Program-made: the position numbers and the translations under genes
Assembly: GCA_018065745.1 (NCBI GenBank)
Contig: JAGHSS010000256.1
Coordinates: 1 to 5,241, forward strand
DNA from: Candidatus Neoflavobacterium equi
GTDB taxonomy: Bacteria > Bacteroidota > Bacteroidia > Flavobacteriales > Flavobacteriaceae
Length of the DNA stretch: 5,241 nucleotides
Direction of reading: 5' to 3'
In this document: positions 1-5,241 of the stretch, piece by piece
Numbering within the stretch: the stretch's first letter is position 1
How the letters are laid out: each line of letters begins with the position of its first letter
Notes under the pieces: generated by a model
What the model was told of the DNA's origin: nothing
What the model saw: only the letters and a program-made list of their open reading frames with translations
Database searches by the model: none

Positions 1-202
1 GAGTTGCAAATATATTGATTAAATCCTATAAATAAAACCTTTGTAACAAATTCAACTTTTGTTGGACTTCAATTGCGGTTGTTAATCTATTTTATTGGGC
101 TTTTGGTCGAAAGAGGCTTACAAAATGTACTTTACGGCCCAATTTGTGGTTTAAGAATTAAAGTCAGTGAGACGGAGTATTAATTATCAAAAGAAATTAC
201 AC
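1..202 (+). other. Gene-free leader upstream of the small exported protein
   Basis: I see no gene here. Two weak candidates resemble the Bacteroidota promoter (-33 TTG/TTTG, -7 TAnnTTTG). The first is TTG at 15-17, then an 18-nt spacer, then AACCTTTG at 36-43, which has 7 of 8 matches. The second is TTTTG at 101-105, then a 22-nt spacer, then TACTTTAC at 128-135, which has 6 of 8 matches. Neither is strong enough to call alone. The first would give an mRNA leader of about 150 nt that includes the inverted repeat at 94-143. The second would give a leader of about 65 nt. A small hairpin (TTCAAC-TTTT-GTTGGA, 51-66) is also possible but has no U-tract after it. Confidence 0.4.
94..143 (+). repeat. 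Long-range inverted repeat in the leader
   Basis: ATTGGGC at 94-100 is perfectly complementary to GCCCAAT at 137-143, with 36 nt between the arms. A smaller palindrome, TACA-AAA-TGTA (119-129), sits inside the loop. In RNA this could form a closing stem around an inner hairpin. A chance match is quite possible for seven base pairs in a leader of this size, and I recognise no known riboswitch. Confidence 0.3.
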
Positions 203-739
203 ATGAAAAAGATCGTATTGAGTTTAGCACTTGTTGCAGTTGGAGGAATCTACACCACACAAGCACAAAATAAGAATGTTGAAGAAGTAGTTAAAGAACG
301 CGTAATTACTGTCAAAGACAATGAAGGTGAGAAAAAAATCATCAAAAGAGAAAACGTAAGCAAATCTCAAGATATTGAGTTTCGCGATGCAGAATCTAAC
401 AAATTGAACAAAGAACAGGCAGTAACGCCCATCCGCGTGAACAAATCAATTGAAGTATCTGTTGATGGTGTGAAGCGCATGGTTGATGTGGACCGCTCTG
501 CAACCTATGACTTATATGGAGAAAAATTCTATGTAGTCTTGGATAAAGTGGGATACACCGTGAGAAACGCCAAAGGAAAAACAATTGCCTACCTTAGAGA
601 AAACGGGAATGGAACGTATGTTTTTGGTGAGAAAAACAAATCGTCAACGGCATTCTTTGACGCAAATGGAAACATGATTGTGGAAACATTTGATTATAGA
701 GACGATACATTTACAAAATATATGTACAAAAAAATGTAA
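203..739 (+). CDS. Small exported protein of unknown function (178 aa)
   Basis: I do not recognise this protein and assign no function. The ATG at 203 is preferred over an in-frame GTG at 167 because the protein then begins with a classical Sec signal peptide: M-K-K, a hydrophobic core at residues 4-16, and a probable signal peptidase I site T19-Q20-A21 before Q22. There is no lipobox cysteine, so a soluble periplasmic or secreted location is inferred. Start from 203 also fits the A-rich Bacteroidota start context; no Shine-Dalgarno sequence is visible. The mature part has two zones. Residues about 23-75 are very rich in Lys, Glu, Asp and Asn. Residues about 80-178 alternate aromatic or aliphatic residues with Gly/Asn turns (G117-Y118, G134-N135-G136, D153-A154-N155-G156), which suggests a small beta-sheet domain built from hairpins. 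No cysteine is present. A strong terminator follows 44 nt after the stop, so it is probably transcribed alone. The reading frame looks intact. Confidence 0.85.
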   Translation: MKKIVLSLALVAVGGIYTTQAQNKNVEEVVKERVITVKDNEGEKKIIKRENVSKSQDIEFRDAESNKLNKEQAVTPIRVNKSIEVSVDGVKRMVDVDRSATYDLYGEKFYVVLDKVGYTVRNAKGKTIAYLRENGNGTYVFGEKNKSSTAFFDANGNMIVETFDYRDDTFTKYMYKKM

Positions 740-743
740 GATT

Positions 744-761
744 TTAGTTAGTTAAGTTAAG
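744..761 (+). repeat. Short TTAG/TTAAG tandem tract
   Basis: Just after the stop codon of the small exported protein the sequence reads TTAG twice (744-751), then TTAAG twice (752-761). Related TTTAGTAAG follows at 772-780. It is a small low-complexity tract between two convergent genes, with no known function. Confidence 0.6.
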
Positions 762-782
762 TAAAATTCAGTTTAGTAAGTT

Positions 783-818
783 ACCTCCCGATACCCTGTT
801 GGCATCGGGAGGTTTTTT
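783..818 (+). terminator. Intrinsic terminator of the small exported protein gene
   Basis: A perfect 10-bp stem is formed by ACCTCCCGAT (783-792) and ATCGGGAGGT (804-813), with an 11-nt loop that can add two C-G pairs. It is followed on the + strand by an uninterrupted T run at 813-818. This is a textbook Rho-independent terminator for the 203-739 gene. It ends only 2 nt before the stop codon of the convergent aminopeptidase gene. On the minus strand the same stem is followed by TAACTTACTAAAC, with no T run, so it should work much less well for the opposite transcript. Confidence 0.92.
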
Positions 819-819
819 A

Positions 820-2892
820 TTATATTTCTTTTAGTAGTTTACCCAATGATTGTTGTTCTGCCGGTGTTAATTTGGGCAGCATCTCATTGAAGTACACCTG
901 ATAACTAGTCTTCTTGAGCATCTGTCTGATGGTGTCCTTGCAATATTTGACAAATTGCCATTTGTGATGCAAAGTACCTTCAACCAAAGCTTGCAATATA
1001 TTTTGGTCGTTCTTGTCAAGGAACAACAGGTTGTTGATGGCATTTTGTCTGATCGCAGCATTGTAATCAGCTGTGGTATACTGCAACAACTCATCATAAA
1101 ATTGGGGTTTCAGAGTCTGTTTGTAATCCATTGTTGCCAAAGCCAAAGTCAACCAAGTGATGCGCAAATTGCGGTCGTTGAACCCAATCCAATCCTGTGT
1201 CTTGTCCAACAGTTCCGCGCGCTCTGACGCATATTGAGACCACAAATTTTGCAGTGCAATTTCACGGGTGATGTAAGACGGATCTTCCAAGAACGTTTTA
1301 TACTGGAGCTTAAAATTGTCAGGCACCTTCCCCAAACTGCGAATCAAGGCCTGTCTCAAGTGAACATCCTTGGAATCCATCACCAACTGTGCCAAGGGCG
1401 CAATCTGTTCAAAATCCTGTTTTCCCATTTGATAAATCACCTCTTCCTTGAGTTTTCTGTGGGCTGAGGATCTCAAAAAAGTTTCATAAGCCACCCTATT
1501 ATCTGCAAAAGGTTTGTCATATAAAGCACCTAACTCCATATACTGAACCATACTGGCATTTTTCTTTAACAACGCCAAGGCTTCTGTGACAGGAAATTCT
1601 GATGATTCCAACCAGCTGCGTTGGAATGCTTGTACATCACAACTGCTGACCGCTTTGATTTCATTCAAGAAATCTGAAGTCTCCACCGTTTTAAAGGCGT
1701 ACTTTTTGAGGTAATTGCGCACGGCAAGATCAAAGGAGGCTGATCCAACTTCTGCTCTCAAAGCATACAACGCCCAAGCGCCTTTTTTGTAAAAAGTCAA
1801 AGAGGACGCCTTGGCATCCAGCACCACCTGCTTGTCTGTTTTCTTGGCACGCATCAACTCTTCCAACATATCATACCATTCAAAAACTTCAAAGTCTGCA
1901 CCATACAACTCCCCTTCTGCTGTCAAAGCATAAAAAGTAGCAAAGCCTTCTTGCAACCAATGGTGTTTTCCTTCTTTGGCGGTGACCAGATCACCAAACC
2001 ACTGATGCGCCAACTCATGCGCGTTGACATTGGTATATGATTTGTCATGAATACCGATGTGGTCCACCACAAAATCCTGACTAAAGGTGGTTGCAGAGGT
2101 ATTCTCCATTCCGGCATACAAGAAATCTTCCAAAGGCACCTGTTTGTAGACACCCCAAGGATATGGGAAACCGATGCACTTCTCTAGCACATCAAACAAG
2201 GCTTGGTTGTCTTTATAAGTAGTGTTGACCTTGTCTAAATCAGAACTTTTCACATAGAGCTCCAACGGAATACCTGATTTGGAAAATTGTTTGACCTGTG
2301 CATAATCCCCAATAGCAATCATCGCCAAATAGGAACTCATTGGTTTTTCCATGTGGTATTGCCAGCTGTTTTTGGATCCATAACTCATTTTCATTTCCAG
2401 GATTCCGTTGGATATTACCTGATATGGAGCAGGATATGTGATCCCCAAATTGAAGATCAATTTTTCATTGGCATCATCAAAACTCGGCAACCAATGCGAG
2501 GTGTATTTCCCTTGACCTTGGGTCCATATTTGATGGTTCTCTGGCGTGCCCACAAAATACATCGTCTGTTTGGGCTGTGCACTGTAAGATAACTTCAAGG
2601 TGTTTTTCCCCTTCTTATATCCCTTGTACAACACCAATTGCTTGCCGTTGTTGACAAAGGGCATCAACTTGCCATTCACCTGGAGTTGGTCAAAAACCAT
2701 GTCTTTGGCATCAATAAAAATGGAATCTGTCTTGGCGTTTACCTCAAAGACAAAAGTCAGGTTTCCAGCAATACTTTTGGTGGCAAAATCAGGTTGTAGT
2801 TGGGCGTCCAAAGAGATGAAATCAACCGTCCTTTTGGGCTGTGCAAAAGCAGTAGTAGCAAGTAAAAAGAGGCTGTAAAATTGCGTTTTCAT
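820..2892 (-). CDS. Exported M1-family zinc aminopeptidase (690 aa)
   Basis: This is a gluzincin of peptidase family M1 (aminopeptidase N / leukotriene A4 hydrolase type), which removes N-terminal residues from peptides. The zinc site is complete: H292-E-L-A-H296 followed by 18 residues and E315 in W-L-Q-E-G-F-A. The substrate-binding GXMEN-type motif is A260-G-M-E-N264. Y368 in Y-K-K-G is the probable catalytic tyrosine. Residues about 20-210 form the N-terminal beta domain, about 215-430 the thermolysin-like catalytic domain, and about 440-690 a helical HEAT/ARM-like tail. The open frame extends upstream to 3117, but I start at 2892 because M-K-T-Q begins a clear signal peptide with an A-F-A|Q cleavage site at residue 17, and the longer form would run antisense into recG. 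There is no lipobox cysteine, so I infer a periplasmic or secreted soluble enzyme. The length lies between LTA4H-like (about 610) and PepN (about 870). It converges on the small exported protein gene and diverges from recG. Substrate specificity cannot be read from the sequence. Confidence 0.95.
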   Translation of the reverse strand: MKTQFYSLFLLATTAFAQPKRTVDFISLDAQLQPDFATKSIAGNLTFVFEVNAKTDSIFIDAKDMVFDQLQVNGKLMPFVNNGKQLVLYKGYKKGKNTLKLSYSAQPKQTMYFVGTPENHQIWTQGQGKYTSHWLPSFDDANEKLIFNLGITYPAPYQVISNGILEMKMSYGSKNSWQYHMEKPMSSYLAMIAIGDYAQVKQFSKSGIPLELYVKSSDLDKVNTTYKDNQALFDVLEKCIGFPYPWGVYKQVPLEDFLYAGMENTSATTFSQDFVVDHIGIHDKSYTNVNAHELAHQWFGDLVTAKEGKHHWLQEGFATFYALTAEGELYGADFEVFEWYDMLEELMRAKKTDKQVVLDAKASSLTFYKKGAWALYALRAEVGSASFDLAVRNYLKKYAFKTVETSDFLNEIKAVSSCDVQAFQRSWLESSEFPVTEALALLKKNASMVQYMELGALYDKPFADNRVAYETFLRSSAHRKLKEEVIYQMGKQDFEQIAPLAQLVMDSKDVHLRQALIRSLGKVPDNFKLQYKTFLEDPSYITREIALQNLWSQYASERAELLDKTQDWIGFNDRNLRITWLTLALATMDYKQTLKPQFYDELLQYTTADYNAAIRQNAINNLLFLDKNDQNILQALVEGTLHHKWQFVKYCKDTIRQMLKKTSYQVYFNEMLPKLTPAEQQSLGKLLKEI

Positions 2893-2898
2893 ACGTCT

Positions 2899-2931
2899 GT
2901 AAATTATGTATAATGGAACTTTAAAAACAAA
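2899..2931 (-). promoter_or_regulatory. Candidate promoter of the aminopeptidase gene
   Basis: On the minus strand TTTG (2931-2928) is followed after 21 nt by TAATTTAC (2906-2899), which matches 6 of 8 positions of TAnnTTTG. It would place the transcript start almost at the ATG (2892), giving a very short or absent leader. An alternative is TTTG (2962-2959), then 23 nt, then GAATTTTG (2935-2928), with 7 of 8 matches but a long spacer. That alternative would overlap the recG promoter. The sequence does not decide between them. Confidence 0.3.
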
Positions 2932-2946
2932 ATTCCCTAAAGTCCG

Positions 2947-2977
2947 TTTTATATTTTTCAAATAGTACTTATCTTCG
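2947..2977 (+). promoter_or_regulatory. Probable recG promoter, Bacteroidota type
   Basis: TATCTTCG at 2970-2977 matches 7 of 8 positions of the Bacteroidota -7 element TAnnTTTG. Nineteen nucleotides upstream lies TTTT (2947-2950), one base off the -33 TTTG. The predicted transcript start is roughly 2981-2985, which leaves only about 10-15 nt before the recG ATG at 2996. The -7 element is buried in the inverted repeat at 2969-2986. Confidence 0.55.
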
Positions 2978-2986
2978 CTAAGATAA
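2969..2986. repeat. Perfect inverted repeat over the recG -7 element
   Basis: TTATCTT (2969-2975) and AAGATAA (2980-2986) are exact inverse complements around CGCT. The left arm contains most of the predicted -7 hexamer region and the right arm reaches the predicted transcript start. The position suits a repressor operator, but no regulator is encoded in the window, and an AT-rich 7-bp palindrome can occur by chance. Confidence 0.5.
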
Positions 2987-2987
2987 A

Positions 2988-2999
2988 ATGAAACAATGA
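2988..2999 (+). other. Three-codon mini-ORF overlapping the recG start
   Basis: ATG-AAA-CAA-TGA (Met-Lys-Gln-stop) begins 8 nt before the recG ATG, and its TGA shares bases with that ATG in an ATGA overlap. If translated, it would couple termination to initiation at recG. Nothing in the sequence proves that it is used. Confidence 0.25.
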
Positions 3000-5101
3000 A
3001 TAATTTATTAGAAACTCCCATAGAATATTTAAAAGGCGTTGGCCCCAAACGCGGAGAGATCCTGCGCAAGGAATTGAATATCTTCAAATATGGAGATTTG
3101 ATAAATTTTTTTCCCAACCGCTATATTGATCGCACGCGTTTCTACAAGATCAACGAACTCAACATCACCCTTAATTCTGAGATTCAGATTGTGGGTAAGA
3201 TTGTACACATCAAGGAAGTAGAACAAAAGCGCGGCAGCAGATTGGTGGCTTACTTCGCTGACGGCACCGGACAGATGGAATTGGTTTGGTTTGCAGGAGC
3301 CAAGTGGATCAGGGAATCCATTCAATTGAATCAGCCCTATGTTATTTTTGGAAAAGTTTCAAATTTTAACGGGGTCTACACCATGGCGCATCCAGAGATG
3401 GATTTGCTTTCTGACTACCAAAAAACTCCACAAAGTGGTTTGCAAGCCATATACCCGTCCACAGAAAAACTGTCATCCAAGGGAATTACCAACAAGGTAA
3501 TCATCAAAATGATGCAACAGTTGTGGATGGAAACACAAAAATTATACACAGAGAGCTTGCCTCCTGACATCATACACAAACTGCAGCTGATTCCAAAAAA
3601 TTTAGCGCTGTTTAGCATTCACTTTCCCAAGAATCAGGACTATTTGGCCAAAGCCCAATTTAGACTCAAATTTGAGGAATTGTTCTTTATTCAACTGCAA
3701 CTGATCGCCAAGAATCTGCTCAGGAAAACCAAGATCAAAGGAATGCCTTTTGAGAAAGTGGGCCATTTGTTTACTTCCATGTACAACAACCACCTGCCGT
3801 TTGATTTGACCAATGCTCAAAAACGCGTTTTGAAAGAAATTCGCAATGACTTGGGGAATCAAGCACAGATGAATCGTTTATTACAGGGAGATGTCGGTTC
3901 TGGAAAAACCGTAGTTGCTTTGATGAGCATGCTGTTGGCCTTAGACAATGGTTTTCAAGCCTGTCTGATGGCGCCTACAGAAATTTTGGCAAATCAACAC
4001 TTTATTGGACTGTCAGAAATGGCGGCTCCACTGGGAATCAACATCATGATTTTGACGGGATCAACCAAAATTGCAGAACGCAGAAAGATTCACGCAGCTT
4101 TGGAAGACGGTTCACTAGACATATTGATTGGAACACATGCCCTATTGGAAGACAAGGTCGTCTTTAAAAATCTGGGATTGGCCATCATTGATGAGCAACA
4201 CCGTTTTGGAGTGGAACAACGCTCCAAGCTGTGGAAAAAGAATACCCTTCCACCACATATCCTCGTGATGACCGCAACCCCAATTCCCCGCACTTTGGCC
4301 ATGAGCCTCTATGGAGATTTGGACGTTTCTGTCATTGACGAATTGCCACCGGGCAGAAAGCCTATTGAAACCCGTCACTACTTTGAAAGCAAACGATTGG
4401 TGGTTTGGAAATTCATCAGAGATGAAATTGCGAAAGGCAGACAGGTATACATCGTCTACCCGCTCATCCAGGAAAGTGAATCCATGGATTACAAAAACTT
4501 GATGGACGGCTATGAAGGAATTTCTAGGGATTTCCCCCTTCCTGAATACACGGTAAGTGTGGTGCACGGACAGATGAAACCGGCAGATAAAGACGGGGAA
4601 ATGGCGCGTTTTGCATCTGGTAAAACCAATATCATGGTTGCTACAACCGTGATTGAAGTAGGTGTAAATGTACCCAACGCCTCTGTAATGATCATTGAAA
4701 GTGCAGAGCGCTTTGGATTGTCTCAATTGCATCAGTTGCGCGGACGTGTAGGTCGTGGTGCAGAACAGAGTTACTGCTTGTTGTTGACAGATCACAAACT
4801 ATCTGCAGACAGCAAGGTGCGAATGGAAACCATGGTGCGCACCAATGACGGTTTTGAGATTTCTGAGGTAGACTTGAAACTTAGAGGACCTGGAGATTTG
4901 ATGGGCAAGCAACAAAGTGGGGTGCTCAACTTGAAATTGGCTGATTTAGTTAAAGACCAAGACATCTTGCACTATGCCAGACACTATGCCATTGATCTTT
5001 TAAAAGCTGACCCCAATATGGAGCTCCCAGAGCATCAGCCCATCAAGAACATATTTGTCAGACTTACTGATAAAAAGACCATTTGGAATTACATCAGTTA
5101 A
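2996..5101 (+). CDS. recG: ATP-dependent DNA helicase RecG (701 aa)
   Basis: RecG is a cytoplasmic superfamily 2 DNA translocase that reverses stalled replication forks and drives branch migration of Holliday junctions in recombination and repair. The sequence starts with a helix-hairpin-helix-like L-K-G-V-G-P (12-17), followed by the wedge/OB-fold domain (about 60-135) that splits branched DNA. The helicase motifs are all present: L-T-N-A-Q (271-275), Walker A G-D-V-G-S-G-K-T (298-305), motif Ia A-P-T-E-I-L-A-N-Q-H (326-335), DEQH box (399-402), motif III T-A-T-P-I-P-R-T (426-433), motif V around T551-N562, and motif VI Q-L-R-G-R-V-G-R-G (580-588). The C-terminal TRG region (about 618-642, with L-R-G-P-G-D-L-M-G and Q-Q-S-G) couples ATP hydrolysis to movement. 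Length is close to E. coli RecG (693). The ATG at 2996 is placed by the N-terminal motif and an A-rich upstream sequence; no Shine-Dalgarno sequence is seen. The gene diverges from the aminopeptidase and is intact. No clear terminator follows. Confidence 0.98.
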   Translation: MNNLLETPIEYLKGVGPKRGEILRKELNIFKYGDLINFFPNRYIDRTRFYKINELNITLNSEIQIVGKIVHIKEVEQKRGSRLVAYFADGTGQMELVWFAGAKWIRESIQLNQPYVIFGKVSNFNGVYTMAHPEMDLLSDYQKTPQSGLQAIYPSTEKLSSKGITNKVIIKMMQQLWMETQKLYTESLPPDIIHKLQLIPKNLALFSIHFPKNQDYLAKAQFRLKFEELFFIQLQLIAKNLLRKTKIKGMPFEKVGHLFTSMYNNHLPFDLTNAQKRVLKEIRNDLGNQAQMNRLLQGDVGSGKTVVALMSMLLALDNGFQACLMAPTEILANQHFIGLSEMAAPLGINIMILTGSTKIAERRKIHAALEDGSLDILIGTHALLEDKVVFKNLGLAIIDEQHRFGVEQRSKLWKKNTLPPHILVMTATPIPRTLAMSLYGDLDVSVIDELPPGRKPIETRHYFESKRLVVWKFIRDEIAKGRQVYIVYPLIQESESMDYKNLMDGYEGISRDFPLPEYTVSVVHGQMKPADKDGEMARFASGKTNIMVATTVIEVGVNVPNASVMIIESAERFGLSQLHQLRGRVGRGAEQSYCLLLTDHKLSADSKVRMETMVRTNDGFEISEVDLKLRGPGDLMGKQQSGVLNLKLADLVKDQDILHYARHYAIDLLKADPNMELPEHQPIKNIFVRLTDKKTIWNYIS

Positions 5102-5108
5102 CACAATC

Positions 5109-5174
5109 AACTTATGCATTTCAAAAAGAACATATGAGAGAAAGTTTATCATAAAATCTTATATAGCATAAGTT
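5109..5174 (+). repeat. 9-bp inverted repeat downstream of recG
   Basis: AACTTATGC (5109-5117) is exactly complementary to GCATAAGTT (5166-5174), with 48 nt between. The right arm runs into a short T stretch (5173-5176). The loop is long for an intrinsic terminator and the T run is short, so a termination role is only a weak possibility. No other terminator is visible after the recG stop codon. Confidence 0.35.
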
Positions 5175-5202
5175 TTCATTGAACAAACGTATAGTATGGA
5201 AG

Positions 5203-5222
5203 TTGAATAATATTGAATAATA
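5203..5222. repeat. Perfect tandem duplication of a 10-bp unit
   Basis: TTGAATAATA occurs twice in direct tandem (5203-5212 and 5213-5222). It lies in gene-free DNA after recG. The 10-bp period equals about one helical turn, so the copies would face the same side of the DNA. It may equally be simple replication slippage in AT-rich sequence. Confidence 0.6.
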
Positions 5223-5241
5223 ACACTCTAAAGATTAAACT

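Noticed and set aside
167..202. GTG start 12 codons upstream for the small exported protein
   Set aside because: It would put charged residues ahead of a textbook signal peptide that begins exactly at the ATG at 203.
2287..2592. 101-residue open frame on the + strand inside the aminopeptidase gene
   Set aside because: It is antisense to well-conserved M1 N-terminal domain coding sequence and shows no signal peptide, motif or start context.
2893..3117. 75-residue N-terminal extension of the aminopeptidase frame
   Set aside because: It runs antisense over the first 40 codons of recG and would bury a clear signal peptide inside the protein. The start at 2892 explains both.
4142..4795. 217-residue open frame antisense to recG
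   Set aside because: It lies wholly inside the helicase motifs of recG, which constrain the other strand. Its translation is rich in His, Cys and Phe in no recognisable pattern, typical of a shadow frame.
5114..5154. Two tiny overlapping ORFs (7 and 6 codons) joined by an ATGA overlap after recG
   Set aside because: They are very short, lie in AT-rich DNA between the arms of an inverted repeat, and have no supporting initiation signal, so chance is the simplest explanation.
5208..5215. TAATATTG as a -7 promoter element for a gene to the right
   Set aside because: It matches 7 of 8 positions, but the nearest TTG upstream (5179-5181) is 26 nt away, which is too far, and the match arises from the tandem repeat itself.

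Overview
The window looks like an ordinary piece of chromosome from a member of the Bacteroidota, most likely class Flavobacteriia. The evidence is AT-rich non-coding DNA, A-rich start contexts without Shine-Dalgarno sequences, a promoter-like TATCTTCG element close to the Bacteroidota -7 consensus TAnnTTTG, and exported proteins whose signal peptides end in A-Q. Genus cannot be decided from this sequence. I see no mobile element, CRISPR array, tRNA or rRNA, and no frameshifted gene.

Layout, left to right. Positions 1-202 are a gene-free leader with weak promoter-like motifs and one long-range inverted repeat. Positions 203-739 (+) encode a 178-residue exported protein of unknown function. 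A strong intrinsic terminator (783-818) follows it, with a low-complexity TTAG/TTAAG tract just before. Positions 820-2892 (-) encode a 690-residue exported M1-family zinc aminopeptidase that converges on the first gene. A 103-bp divergent intergenic region (2893-2995) carries the probable recG promoter, a perfect inverted repeat on top of that promoter, and a three-codon mini-ORF touching the recG start. Positions 2996-5101 (+) encode a complete 701-residue RecG, the ATP-dependent DNA helicase that remodels stalled replication forks and Holliday junctions. Positions 5102-5241 are non-coding, with a 9-bp inverted repeat and a perfect 10-bp tandem duplication.

The three genes do not form an operon: the first two converge, and the last two diverge. 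Nothing suggests a shared pathway. The aminopeptidase probably degrades peptides in the cell envelope or outside the cell, RecG acts on DNA in the cytoplasm, and the small protein's role is unknown.

I found no convincing new biological system. The points most worth a second look are the inverted repeat over the recG -7 element, the mini-ORF overlapping the recG start codon, and the uncharacterised small exported protein.
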